NCBI RefSeq assembly: GCF_000518865.1
Contig: NZ_JAEK01000031.1
Span: 1-55,959, forward strand
Direction: 5' to 3'
Length of the DNA: 55,959 nucleotides
Source: Bacillus sp. J37
GTDB taxonomy: Bacteria > Bacillota > Bacilli > Bacillales > Bacillaceae
Made by a program: the position numbers and the translations under genes. Under the pieces are notes generated by a model. The model was given only the letters and a program-made list of their open reading frames with translations. It was not told the DNA's origin and searched no databases. The stretch's first letter is position 1; every line of letters begins with the position of its first letter. Below are positions 9,198-17,589 of the stretch, in pieces.

Positions 9198-9251
9198 CCA
9201 TTAATCCCCCTTTAATCTTTCTATATGTTAATTAAATATTAACAAAATAAG

Positions 9252-9280
9252 TAAAAAAAGACGACCTCTTTAGGTCGTCT
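9252..9280 (-). terminator. Terminator between the methyltransferase and restriction operons
   Basis: Read on the minus strand, AGACGACCT pairs with AGGTCGTCT around a 4-base loop and is followed by TTTTTTTAC. It closes the methyltransferase transcript and separates it from the restriction genes that start at 9197, so the two parts of the system may be expressed at different levels. No clear promoter fits in the 55 bases between the terminator and the restriction operon, so limited read-through is also possible. Confidence 0.85.
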
Positions 9281-9283
9281 AAT

Positions 9284-10558
9284 TTATAATGAAGCATTCA
9301 GGGAATTGCCTATCATATCGTTTTCTTCAATCTCTTGTGAAAGTACTTCAAAAACAGCATGGGCTAACTTTTCAGCAAATTTTGGAGGTACCGCATTCCC
9401 TATCATTTTATAATTATCTCCTGAGCTACTTATAAACTCATAATCATCATCGAATGTTTGTAACCTAGCTGCTTCTCTTACAGTTATTGTTCTTGCCTGT
9501 GTCGAATCTGGGTGAATATGCCTTAAACCATCCTTATATAAATGAGCTGGTATTGTATTACTTTGTTCATTTCGGCGTAAGACATAATATTTATGGACAT
9601 TAGATACCTTACCTGTTCGTTCTGTGTAAAGTCTTTTTAATGCTTCAGTTGTTACATACTGAAAATTACCTTCTTCTATGTCTTTTGTCAATTCTTGAAA
9701 AATCTTAACATCTCTTCTGTTATGATAACGCGGCTCATGATTCAAAACTTTGATATTACTTAAATAATGAGAGTACTTTTTTCCATTCACCTTAAAGTCC
9801 TTCTCTGCGGGATAAAGTTTAGGTAAATTTCCTATTGCATCTGAAACTGTAACTTTACTTTCTTTGTAACTAGGTAGAATTCTATGATAAAAGTCGAGTA
9901 ATATTTTTTCAGGATTTTTATAGTAATCTCTATTAAGTGCCAATATAATTACTCGATTTCTCTTCTGAGGAATTCCATACTCTGTTAAATCAAGTAATGC
10001 GTGTTCTTTTAAGTCTTCTAAAATCACATAACCTGCATCCTCAATTTCTTTCTTTATCAATTCCGTAACAGGGGTACCCCCCGGAGACGCACTTAACATC
10101 CCCTGAACATTTTCAAAAACAAATGCCTTTGGTCTATATTTTTTAACTACTTTCATATAACTTTCAAATAAGTAGTTACGATAATCATTCTTCATCCCGT
10201 CTTTATCTCTTATTCTTCCTGCTATAGAATATGCTTGACAAGGTGGACCACCTATTATTAAATCAACTGAACTTTCACCAACTATTTCATCCAATCCCTT
10301 ATTTTCCCCATACTTCAAATCGTTTTTCCAACCACGAAATAATTCTTCTGTTCTTTGTATATCGAAAATTAGTACGCGTTCTTTAGCATCTTTGTAGCCC
10401 CATCTAGACTCTAATCTATTAATTAAATTTTTTGCAGGAGCAGTTTCCCACTCTACCGCTCCCAGTAAATTGAAAGAACCACCTTTTTTGAAACCATCAG
10501 ATAATCCCCCACATCCTGCGAATATATCTATTACGTTAAATTTTTTCATTCTACTCAC
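9284..10558 (-). CDS. DNA (cytosine-5)-methyltransferase, second of pair
   Basis: A 424-residue C5-cytosine methyltransferase with conserved motifs in order: I DIFAGCGGLSDGF (about 11-23), IV GGPPCQAYS with catalytic Cys (about 103-111), VI FENVQGM, VIII YGIPQKRNRVIILA, IX TVREAARLQTFDDDY and X MIGNAVPPKFA. The target-recognition region between VIII and IX is long (about 130 residues) and unlike that of its neighbour, so the two enzymes probably read different strands or sites. The start overlaps the preceding gene by 4 bases (GTGA); an ATG at 10549 is an alternative. Paired cytosine methylases next to McrBC-type genes recall LlaJI and BsuMI. Its job is presumably to protect host DNA from the adjacent restriction genes. 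Confidence 0.9.
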   Translation of the reverse strand: MSRMKKFNVIDIFAGCGGLSDGFKKGGSFNLLGAVEWETAPAKNLINRLESRWGYKDAKERVLIFDIQRTEELFRGWKNDLKYGENKGLDEIVGESSVDLIIGGPPCQAYSIAGRIRDKDGMKNDYRNYLFESYMKVVKKYRPKAFVFENVQGMLSASPGGTPVTELIKKEIEDAGYVILEDLKEHALLDLTEYGIPQKRNRVIILALNRDYYKNPEKILLDFYHRILPSYKESKVTVSDAIGNLPKLYPAEKDFKVNGKKYSHYLSNIKVLNHEPRYHNRRDVKIFQELTKDIEEGNFQYVTTEALKRLYTERTGKVSNVHKYYVLRRNEQSNTIPAHLYKDGLRHIHPDSTQARTITVREAARLQTFDDDYEFISSSGDNYKMIGNAVPPKFAEKLAHAVFEVLSQEIEENDMIGNSLNASL

Positions 10559-11631
10559 ACTTCTTGCTCAACTTTTAAGTAAGTTTTAATCTTATTTGCT
10601 AAATGAAAACCTAAAAGTGGGGGAACAGCATTTCCAATTTGTCTATATTGTTGTGTTTTGTTGCCATAAACTACAAAATCATCTGTAAAAGTTTGTAATC
10701 TGGCATTTTCACGTACAGTGGGTACTCGGTTATACTCATAATGAAAATGATTTCTATGACCTGTATCTATTGTCTTAGAAGGTTTAGACCTATGATATCT
10801 AGTCCATGCCTCATTAAATTTTCTACTATCTCCAACTCCCGGTGGAAGATCCTTATGATTTCCCCCCTCTGGTACTTGTGCTATTACCTCTTTAACAAGA
10901 TCTGTATGACGAGTTCCAACATGGTTATATAAAACAGTTGTTTTTTCTCTCATTCTTCTCTGATAATCAGTTTTAGGATCATTTAGGTAAACATCAATTT
11001 CCTGTCCAAGATCATCTTCCCTATCATGTAAATCACTAATTGCATCTCCACAGGTCACATACTCATTTGGGAAATGTGTAGGCTCCGGAAAGGCAAATTT
11101 AGTACTTCCTTTTAGGCCAACAAAGAAAATTCTTTTTCTGATTTGAGGTACTCCGTAATCTGGAGCAAATAAAACTTCAAAATTAACTGTATATCCTAAG
11201 TTTGAAAAACTTTGTATTATCTCATCTTTTGCCTTCCCTTTATACAGGGTAGCTAAACCCGGTACATTTTCCAATACAAAAGCTTGAGGCTCAAAAACTT
11301 TTGCTGCTTCTACCATTGACCTAAATAAAGTATTCCTCTTATCATCTGCATCCCTAGTTCCTGTTAGAGAAAAACCCTGACATGGTGGGCCTCCAACAAT
11401 AAGATCTACTTTTTTATTTCCAATAATTCTTTTCATCTCATTTATTGTTTCTGGATCAAATAAATCTGCCTTTAAAACCTCTGCTTGGCCATGATTTTCT
11501 TTAAAAGTTTTTAATGCGATTTCTTCATTATCTACACCTAGTAATACTTCATAACCTGCATCCATAAATCCTCTTGATAATCCACCACACCCGGAAAACA
11601 TATCTATTAAAGTCGGTTTAATACCAGACAT
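10555..11631 (-). CDS. DNA (cytosine-5)-methyltransferase, first of pair
   Basis: A 358-residue C5-cytosine methyltransferase. Motif I is DMFSGCGGLSRGF (about 9-21), motif IV GGPPCQGFS with the catalytic Cys near residue 83, motif VI LENVPGL, motif VIII YGVPQIRKRIFFVG, motif IX TVRENARLQTFTDDF and motif X QIGNAVPPLLG. All are intact. It heads a two-gene operon with the second methylase and lies behind a possible promoter at 11675. It diverges from the small coupled gene and recombinases to its right. Two methylases of different target-recognition sequence in one restriction system commonly mean an asymmetric recognition site with one strand modified by each; that is inference here. Confidence 0.9.
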   Translation of the reverse strand: MSGIKPTLIDMFSGCGGLSRGFMDAGYEVLLGVDNEEIALKTFKENHGQAEVLKADLFDPETINEMKRIIGNKKVDLIVGGPPCQGFSLTGTRDADDKRNTLFRSMVEAAKVFEPQAFVLENVPGLATLYKGKAKDEIIQSFSNLGYTVNFEVLFAPDYGVPQIRKRIFFVGLKGSTKFAFPEPTHFPNEYVTCGDAISDLHDREDDLGQEIDVYLNDPKTDYQRRMREKTTVLYNHVGTRHTDLVKEVIAQVPEGGNHKDLPPGVGDSRKFNEAWTRYHRSKPSKTIDTGHRNHFHYEYNRVPTVRENARLQTFTDDFVVYGNKTQQYRQIGNAVPPLLGFHLANKIKTYLKVEQEV

Positions 11632-11674
11632 TTCTCTTCACCCCTCAAGTATCTTCAGAAAACTTATTGTATCT

Positions 11675-11695
11675 ATTATAACAGAACGTACATTC
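11675..11695 (-). promoter_or_regulatory. -10 element and overlapping near-palindrome upstream of the methylase operon
   Basis: A perfect TATAAT (minus strand, 11675-11680) lies about 45 bases ahead of the methylase start; its -35 is poor (TTCTAT at 17 bases). Directly upstream, in the spacer, is GAACGTACATTC (11684-11695), a near-perfect palindrome one base off a Gram-positive LexA-type box (GAAC-N4-GTTC). It could be an operator for LexA or for a regulator of the system. A weak -35 is compatible with a regulated promoter. The rest of the 11632-11963 gap is AT-rich with nothing else recognised. Confidence 0.4.
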
Positions 11696-11963
11696 CTATA
11701 GAAATAATCAGTACCTTTATTATAAGTAATCAACCTTATTACATAAAGAGTATTTTATTGTAAATAAAATTATTAAATAGCCTTAAACATAGATAATGAG
11801 AAAAATCAATAGAATGTTGAATCAACAAAAGGAGAATTAATACATAAATTTATTAAAAAATCTTTTGTTAAACTCTTAAAATATTAAAATTCTCAAAGTA
11901 CTATGTCTTACAACCAAATGTAGCCGGCAACTTTTTGGATTAAGTACTTAGAGGATGATTAAT

Positions 11964-12143
11964 ATGAAAAATGAAAAATTCACTGACTATAACACTCATT
12001 ACGCTTCAATATTAGCTATCGAGAAAGATCATGGGAAGATTAATGCTTCTGACTTTTTAAGTTATATTTCCGAACTAATCGTCAAACATTCAGAAACCAT
12101 TGAAATGAAAGTTATAAGTGGGAGAGTGATTATTAATGAGTAG
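11964..12143 (+). CDS. Small protein translationally coupled to first serine recombinase
   Basis: A 59-residue acidic-to-neutral protein starting MKNEKFTDY. I use the ATG at 11964 rather than one three codons upstream because GAGG lies 9 bases ahead of it. Its last bases overlap the recombinase start by 8, so the two are probably translated together. There are no cysteines, signal peptide or membrane segment; the middle is predicted helical (DFLSYISELIVKHSETIEMKV). I do not recognise it. Its position suggests a recombination directionality factor or another recombinase accessory, but this is inference from context only. Confidence 0.5.
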   Translation: MKNEKFTDYNTHYASILAIEKDHGKINASDFLSYISELIVKHSETIEMKVISGRVIINE

Positions 12144-13638
12144 AAATAAGATTAGCAAAAAAAGAAGAAGAGCTTATGGCTATGTAAGAAAAAGTCCTAA
12201 CAAATACATTGATAACACATCAATTGAAAAACAAATTGAAGAAATAGAGAAATACTGTGAATTAAATGATATTGAGTTAGTTGAAATATATACTGATGAC
12301 CTAAAATCAGCAAAATCATTTGAAGGTAGAGATGGATTTAAGGAAATGTACAATAATGTACTTAGATCAAAAGATGATGTAGACTACATTATTGTTTTTA
12401 AACAAGACAGAATTTCTCGTGATACCCTAGATACTTTGTATATAATGAAACGACTAAACTCATTGAACAAACACCTTATATCTATCGCAGACAATGTTAA
12501 TACAGAAGACCCTTCTGCAAAAATTCTTGTACATGTGTTAGCTTTAGTCGCAGAACTCGAACGGGAATTTATCAATATGAGGACATCTTCTGGTATGGAG
12601 AAAAAAGCAAATGAAGGTCACTTTTTAGGTGGAATAGTCTTTGGTTATAAGACACAGAATAAAGAACTAATTATTGTTCCTGAAGAAGCCAAGATCGTAA
12701 AATATATCTTTGAAAAGTATGCAGTTGAACAGTGGGGTTATAAAAAAATAGCTTCTAATCTAAATCTTCAAGGTGTTAGAACTAAAAATAATAAATATTG
12801 GTCAATTAATGCAGTTAAAACAGTCCTAGAAAACCAGTTATATATTGGGAATACAAAATGGAAAGGGAAATATCAGAAAGGTATTCATACACCGATAATT
12901 GACTTACCCCTTTGGGGAAAAGCTCAGGAGGTAATGAAAACAAGAAGCTATATACAAGAAAAAATCCATCCGGGATCTTTCCCTTTATCTGGACTATTGA
13001 AATGCCCAGAATGTGGTTCTTCAATGGTACAAGGCAATAGCAGTGTAAAGTATAAGTATTATCAATGTAGTAAAAATAAGAATAGTGGTAAAGTAGCCTG
13101 TTCATCCAATCTTGTAAAAAAAGAATATGCAGAAGAGGTCGTTTTAAATGAACTCATTAGCTTTTTACAAGGCTTCAACCTTTCACCTTATATTGAATCT
13201 GCAACTAAATCATTATTATCTTTTGAACTTGAACCGGTATATAAAGAGGTAGAAAGAATAGAAAATCAAATAGAACTTAGCAAAAAAAGGATGAATACAG
13301 TTATTGATTTAATGGATGATCCAACAGCCTCTTTAGACAAAGAATTATTAAAAAATAAACTTTTGTCTCATCAAGAAGAATTAAATAAAAATAATATAGT
13401 CTTAGAAGAACTTACAAAACAAATAAATTTTAAAGAAAGTCATACTTCCAGTGATATTATTACTTTTTGTGTAAAAAGATTTAGTGATTTTTATGAGATA
13501 CTTCCTAACGAAGAAAGAAAATTACTGTTAAATCATATCATTAAGGAAGTTCATGTTCTTAAAGGTGATAGCACCAAGGATCGTAAAATAAAAGACATAA
13601 TTTATAACTTCAACCAAAATGACTTGTCATTGGATTAG
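12136..13638 (+). CDS. Large serine recombinase 1 (SCC/phage-type)
   Basis: A 500-residue large serine recombinase that would catalyse site-specific insertion or excision of the island. The resolvase domain (about 12-155) has YVRKS with the nucleophile Ser20, then FKQDRISRD and a LVAELEREFI helix. A recombinase domain follows (about 165-270, including WGYKKIASNLNLQGV and ENQLYIGNTKWKGKY). The zinc ribbon is near 289-325 (CPECG, then CSKNKNSGKVAC), followed by a coiled coil (about 355-420). The catalytic loop reads RKS rather than the usual RVS. GGGAGAG lies about 8 bases before ATG. It ends at a perfect hairpin terminator, so the second recombinase downstream is probably transcribed separately. 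The adjacent pair recalls ccrA/ccrB of staphylococcal cassettes. Confidence 0.9.
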   Translation: MSRNKISKKRRRAYGYVRKSPNKYIDNTSIEKQIEEIEKYCELNDIELVEIYTDDLKSAKSFEGRDGFKEMYNNVLRSKDDVDYIIVFKQDRISRDTLDTLYIMKRLNSLNKHLISIADNVNTEDPSAKILVHVLALVAELEREFINMRTSSGMEKKANEGHFLGGIVFGYKTQNKELIIVPEEAKIVKYIFEKYAVEQWGYKKIASNLNLQGVRTKNNKYWSINAVKTVLENQLYIGNTKWKGKYQKGIHTPIIDLPLWGKAQEVMKTRSYIQEKIHPGSFPLSGLLKCPECGSSMVQGNSSVKYKYYQCSKNKNSGKVACSSNLVKKEYAEEVVLNELISFLQGFNLSPYIESATKSLLSFELEPVYKEVERIENQIELSKKRMNTVIDLMDDPTASLDKELLKNKLLSHQEELNKNNIVLEELTKQINFKESHTSSDIITFCVKRFSDFYEILPNEERKLLLNHIIKEVHVLKGDSTKDRKIKDIIYNFNQNDLSLD

Positions 13639-13674
13639 GAGAAAGGCAAACTGTCCTTTCTCCTTTTTTATTTT
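13638..13674 (+). terminator. Terminator between the two recombinase genes
   Basis: GGAGAAAGG (13638-13646) pairs perfectly with CCTTTCTCC (13655-13663) and is followed by TTTTTTATTTT. The stem begins at the last base of the recombinase 1 stop codon. Confidence 0.9.
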
Positions 13675-13707
13675 CCATTGTATGATTAATTCAAAGGAGG
13701 TAATTAG

Positions 13708-15480
13708 ATGGAGATAAAGAAAGTTGCTATTTACGCACGTGTAAGTACTGAAGAACAAGCTTCAGAAGGTTACAGTATATCAGCTCAACTCCAAACCCTT
13801 CGTCAATACGCAAATCTTTATGGTTGGGAGATCTCAAATGAATATGTGGATGAAGGAATAAGTGGTAAATCTATTAAGGGACGCCCTGCAATGCAAAGAC
13901 TTGTAGCTGATATAGATAAGGGAAAATTCCAAGCAGTATTAGTTTGGAAGATATCACGCCTTTCCCGAAATATGTTAGACACCCTAGTTTTACTAGATCA
14001 ATTTGAAGAAAACGATGTGAAGTTTATTTCTTACTCAGAGAACTTTGACACTGGTAGTCCCATAGGCCGTTTAGTCGTTCAACTTATGGCTTCTATCGCC
14101 GAAATGGAACGTAATACCCTATCCGAAAACGTAAAGCTTGGAATGACACAAAGAGCAAAAGAAGGTTCGTGGAATGGAGGTCTTGTATTTGGCTATGATT
14201 CAGTAGAGAAAGAACTATTGATAAACCAGAAAGAAGCAGCAATTGTAACTTTAATCTTCAAAAAGTATTCAGAAGGTAAAGGCTTAAAGGCAATAGCTAA
14301 TTCGCTTAACAAAGCTGGCTACAAGACAAAGCACGATAGATACTTTTCAATCAACGGTATAGCAACAATTTTAGACAATCCAGTTTATATAGGTAAAATT
14401 AGATGGTTACAAGTAGAAAATTGGGATAAACGGCGTAGAAAAGGAAAAAACCCCACCCCAATAATTGTAGACGGAAAACACGAACCCATTATTGCGAATG
14501 AGCTTTGGAGTGTTGTCCAAGCACGTAGACAAAGTAAATCCTTTAAGCAACGTCAATCAAACGAACCTTTTCTGTTAAGCAGTATTCTTCGTTGTCCTGA
14601 TTGTGGCCAAGGTATGGTACCATCGATAACTACTTCAACTCGAAAGGATGGGTCAAAACATAAACACCGTTACTATGTCTGTAGTAATTTCCACAATAAA
14701 GGCTCTTCTGCCTGTAAGGCTAATTCAATTAGAGCTTATGAAGCAGAAGAATCTGTAATTAACCGTTTAGAGGATTTCTTATCTGATTCCAAACTCTACA
14801 TCAATACAATAGAGTCTCTGAATAAACAAACAGTTCAATCGACTATACAGAACCAACACGAATTAGAGAAATTTGAACAGCAGCTAATAAAAGTTAATAC
14901 CATGCAAGAAAAGTACATGGAAGCATTTGAACAGAATCTTTTCCCAATTGCAATTTTACAAGAACGCCTACAAAAGCTTTCCATAGAAAAAAAGGGTTTA
15001 GAACAAAAGAAAAATGAACTTAGCGTACAACTAAGTTCATCAGACTCAAAGGTAATTCCACCAGATGTTATTCGTCATCTATTAGAAAAGTATTTAGGAA
15101 TTTTCAAAGAGTCTTCACGAGAGAAAAAGAAGCAACTCTTTCAACTCTTACTAAATAACATAACGATTAAGCATTCTGATGGTCGCTCTAGAATTGTCGA
15201 TAAAATTGAACTCGATTTTGACTTTTCCGAGGTCAATCTGTCCAAGACCTTTACACTTATCCACATACTATACCTTGGTTCAGATAATACAGAGAAAAAC
15301 TCGACTTCAAATCCTGACCTAAAAGACAAAACACCACCTTATTTACAACTTTTTTTGCCTCTATTTATGGTACGGTTCCCCCCGATTAATCCGAAACGCT
15401 CGATAAACTTGCTCCAGCAATATCAACCTCATCAACTGATGAGGAAACGTCATCTTCGAGAAGGAAAGACTATCATTTGA
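13708..15480 (+). CDS. Large serine recombinase 2, C-terminus runs into antisense rlmH
   Basis: A 590-residue large serine recombinase with a textbook start: AAAGGAGG nine bases before ATG and YARVSTEEQ with nucleophile Ser13. The resolvase domain covers about 5-150 ([19 protein letters not shown]), the recombinase domain about 155-265, the zinc ribbon about 290-345 (CPDCGQGMV, then [12 protein letters not shown]) and a coiled coil about 375-435. The conserved fold ends around residue 520 ([10 protein letters not shown]). From about residue 552 onward the codons are the reverse complement of the rlmH 3' end, so the last 40 residues are an accident of integration. In the excised circle the protein would end differently. 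It is the gene nearest the junction and the best candidate for the integrase of this island. Confidence 0.9.
   Translation: MEIKKVAIYARVSTEEQASEGYSISAQLQTLRQYANLYGWEISNEYVDEGISGKSIKGRPAMQRLVADIDKGKFQAVLVWKISRLSRNMLDTLVLLDQFEENDVKFISYSENFDTGSPIGRLVVQLMASIAEMERNTLSENVKLGMTQRAKEGSWNGGLVFGYDSVEKELLINQKEAAIVTLIFKKYSEGKGLKAIANSLNKAGYKTKHDRYFSINGIATILDNPVYIGKIRWLQVENWDKRRRKGKNPTPIIVDGKHEPIIANELWSVVQARRQSKSFKQRQSNEPFLLSSILRCPDCGQGMVPSITTSTRKDGSKHKHRYYVCSNFHNKGSSACKANSIRAYEAEESVINRLEDFLSDSKLYINTIESLNKQTVQSTIQNQHELEKFEQQLIKVNTMQEKYMEAFEQNLFPIAILQERLQKLSIEKKGLEQKKNELSVQLSSSDSKVIPPDVIRHLLEKYLGIFKESSREKKKQLFQLLLNNITIKHSDGRSRIVDKIELDFDFSEVNLSKTFTLIHILYLGSDNTEKNSTSNPDLKDKTPPYLQLFLPLFMVRFPPINPKRSINLLQQYQPHQLMRKRHLREGKTII
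15361..15378. other. Putative attachment site of the island in the last codons of rlmH
   Basis: The 18 bases encode EPYHK plus stop of RlmH, the same position as the SCC insertion site in staphylococcal rlmH (orfX), where the encoded end is EAYHK. Accessory sequence begins immediately to the left. A second copy of this motif is not present elsewhere in the window, so the partner junction must lie further left. The exact crossover bases cannot be set from one junction. Confidence 0.6.
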
Positions 15481-15840
15481 TCTCTTCATAACAGCTGAAC
15501 TTAACCCTAGTGATCCACCTATAACAAACGCAACCTTGCTTTTTCCATATGTAGCAAGTTGATCAAGATCCTTTGCCAGCTGCTCGGATGATTTCATCTT
15601 TCCTTCAATAGCTAATGCAATAACATGTGTATCATCACTAATCTTGCTTAGTATTCTTTCTCCCTCTTTTTCCTTTACTTGCTCCATTTCGATTCCACTT
15701 AGGTTTTCCGGAGCCTTTTCATCAGGTAATTCAATGATATCCACCTTTGCGTATGATGTTAACCTCTTTAAGTATTCGTCTATCCCTTGTTTTAAATATT
15801 TCTCTTTTAGCTTTCCAATTGTAATGATTGAAATGTTCAT
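15361..15840 (-). CDS. rlmH: 23S rRNA (pseudouridine1915-N3)-methyltransferase RlmH
   Basis: RlmH is a small SPOUT methyltransferase that methylates pseudouridine 1915 in helix 69 of 23S rRNA. The 159 residues match the family length exactly. The SAM-binding knot is visible as [12 protein letters not shown] (about 104-115) and the conserved end [14 protein letters not shown] is complete. The gene is therefore intact although an island has inserted directly behind it; only the stop codon region is shared with the junction. The last 120 bases overlap, antisense, the recombinase 2 reading frame. Confidence 0.97.
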   Translation of the reverse strand: MNISIITIGKLKEKYLKQGIDEYLKRLTSYAKVDIIELPDEKAPENLSGIEMEQVKEKEGERILSKISDDTHVIALAIEGKMKSSEQLAKDLDQLATYGKSKVAFVIGGSLGLSSAVMKRSNDSLSFSKMTFPHQLMRLILLEQVYRAFRINRGEPYHK

Positions 15841-15865
15841 TTTTGTTTCCCCGCTCTAAATTTGT

Positions 15866-16146
15866 TTATCCACAGAACTTATCCACAATATTTAAAATTT
15901 ATCCACAATAATGATTGTAACTATTCTCCAACTACATATATAGCTGGTTTTTCGCATATTTGGCATCTTGTGGATAACTTTCCATCAACGTCAATTTTTT
16001 CTATTTCCGGTGCAGTTTCTTTTTCATCTACATACATATCTATCGCTAATTCAATATGTTCTTCACAACAATACATGTTCTTTTATATCCTCCTTATCCA
16101 CATGTGGATAGTTTATAATTTAGTTTACCCTTACTAGTTGTCCACA
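15866..16146. other. DnaA-box cluster between rlmH and htrC
   Basis: Perfect TTATCCACA boxes occur at 15866-15874, 15879-15887, 15899-15907 and 16094-16102, and in the reverse orientation at 15969-15977 (inside the small CxxH gene). One-mismatch boxes lie at 16103-16111 and 16138-16146. Five perfect boxes in 240 bases is far above chance. I recall that B. subtilis has an oriC-proximal DnaA-box cluster at yydA, the rlmH equivalent, so this is probably a conserved DnaA-binding site that titrates DnaA. Confidence 0.8.
15921..16076 (-). CDS. yyzF: CxxH/CxxC small protein (YyzF / BA_5709 family)
   Basis: A 51-residue protein that length filters easily miss. It begins MYCCEEHIELAID, giving the CxxH motif (C4, H7), and near the C-terminus has CQIC (C38, C41) followed by KPAIYVV. 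This pattern and the position between htrC and rlmH match the small CxxH/CxxC family conserved in Bacillus, probably a metal-binding protein of unknown function. AAGGAGG lies 12 bases before the ATG, a little distant. Part of its coding sequence doubles as a DnaA box (15969-15977). Confidence 0.88.
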   Translation of the reverse strand: MYCCEEHIELAIDMYVDEKETAPEIEKIDVDGKLSTRCQICEKPAIYVVGE

Positions 16147-16243
16147 ACCAGATTAGAAAAACTTGGCTTTCGTCAAATTCTTATGGCGATAGCCTAAGTT
16201 TATCTTTTACTTTCATCCATAGAATCTTTATGCTTTCCAATAG

Positions 16244-16270
16244 TAAAAAAAGAGAGCTAATGTTTAGCTC
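16244..16270 (-). terminator. Terminator of the walRKHIJ-htrC operon
   Basis: GAGCTAA and TTAGCTC form a 7-bp stem around a 3-base loop, followed on the minus strand by CTCTTTTTTTAC. It overlaps the htrC stop codon. Confidence 0.8.
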
Positions 16271-17484
16271 CCCAACATATTCTCTTCTGCTAACTTCATT
16301 TTGCCAGACATCTTTTCACCGTTTCGATAGTAGATCACTTCAACAGAGTCACCAACATCTTGATCATAGAGGACTTTTCGTAATTCGATAATATCTTTTA
16401 CTTTTTCTCCTGCAAATTCTGTGATCACATCAAATTCCTGTAACCCGGCTTGAGCTGCTGGTGATACTGGAACAACACTCATCACGATGACACCATCTGT
16501 AACATCTTCAGCTAGCTTTAATGTCTGCTCTTTATGGTAACTGGAAACCTCATTTAGCGATCTCATACCAATTCCTATAAATGGACGTCTTACCTCGCTA
16601 TATTTTTCAAGATCCTCGATAATTGGGATGGCATGATTTGCCGGGATCGATAGGCCGATACCTTCAACTGCTGATTGAGCTATTTTCATTGAGTTAATCC
16701 CAATCACTTTTCCATCTAAGTTGATAAGAGCTCCACCACTATTACCAGGATTAATGGCCGCATCTGTTTGTAGTACTTCTGCATTCCAATCTACCTGACC
16801 GTCTCCATTCTCATCAATAGGAATTGCTCTCTCTGTTCCTGAAATAATTCCTTGTGTTACTGAACCGGAAAACTGCAATCCAAGTGGATTTCCAATGGCA
16901 ATAACAGGTTCACCAGGCTTAACTGCATCTGAATCACCAAACTCAGCTACTTTTTTAATCTTTTCACTATCCACTCTTAACACCGCTAAATCAGTTAAAG
17001 CATCACTACCTAAAATTTCAGCAGGGACTCTTGTTCCATCACTAAGACTGATTTCAACTTGTGAAGCTCCTTCAATAACATGGTGATTTGTGACAACAAA
17101 GGCGTTTTTCCCCTCTTTTTTATAAATAACACCTGAGCCGGTACCAGCTTCACCTGTTTCATTCCAGAAACCGGCTTCCTGGAGATTGACAACACCTACT
17201 ACTGCATCTGATACATTATCTACAATGTCTGTAATAGCTGAATTCACATTGACTGATACATTCTTGGTTAATCCAGTTTGATTATCAGTGCCATTTTCTT
17301 GTTCTGTTGCCTCTTCACCCAGTTCCATATCATACGGAACAATTCTGGACAGGCCAGGTATAGCAAAATACATAAGCAATGCACCTAAGATTGCTCCGAC
17401 GAATCCTGCTAAAAACCAGCCGCCACGGTTTCCCTTTTGCCTTTTGGCATTATCATTCTCATAATCTTGATCATAATAGCCCAT
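16264..17484 (-). CDS. htrC: HtrA-like membrane-anchored serine protease HtrC
   Basis: A DegP/HtrA-type protease acting outside the membrane on misfolded or damaged proteins. The start chosen is the ATG of [10 protein letters not shown], preceded by GGTGA; upstream in-frame codons lack a better site. One membrane segment follows (about 23-43, [20 protein letters not shown]). The trypsin-like domain has the triad as [10 protein letters not shown] (His), TDLAVLRV (Asp) and [10 protein letters not shown] (Ser), and a PDZ domain occupies the last 100 residues ([18 protein letters not shown]). It is the last gene of the wal operon, 106 bases after walJ, as in B. subtilis. The length of 406 residues is normal. 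Confidence 0.93.
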   Translation of the reverse strand: MGYYDQDYENDNAKRQKGNRGGWFLAGFVGAILGALLMYFAIPGLSRIVPYDMELGEEATEQENGTDNQTGLTKNVSVNVNSAITDIVDNVSDAVVGVVNLQEAGFWNETGEAGTGSGVIYKKEGKNAFVVTNHHVIEGASQVEISLSDGTRVPAEILGSDALTDLAVLRVDSEKIKKVAEFGDSDAVKPGEPVIAIGNPLGLQFSGSVTQGIISGTERAIPIDENGDGQVDWNAEVLQTDAAINPGNSGGALINLDGKVIGINSMKIAQSAVEGIGLSIPANHAIPIIEDLEKYSEVRRPFIGIGMRSLNEVSSYHKEQTLKLAEDVTDGVIVMSVVPVSPAAQAGLQEFDVITEFAGEKVKDIIELRKVLYDQDVGDSVEVIYYRNGEKMSGKMKLAEENMLGS

Positions 17485-17589
17485 TATGCTCACCATTCCT
17501 TTCAAACATATCTTGAATAGTGTTTACCTAATCAACATTATTCTCTTGCTGTATGAAAATTAACCAAGATGATTGCGATTTAATAAAAT

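Noticed and set aside
14610-14640. A GGTATGGTACC word inside recombinase 2 similar to the rlmH end sequence
   Set aside because: Only a short palindromic word is shared and it encodes the conserved zinc-ribbon region; it is not a second attachment site.
1-15360. Antibiotic-resistance cargo as in SCCmec
   Set aside because: No mec, bla or other resistance-like gene is present in the visible part of the island.
15862-16137. Plus-strand open frame of 91 codons next to rlmH
   Set aside because: It lies antisense to the well-supported CxxH/CxxC gene, is full of DnaA boxes and has no ribosome-binding site.
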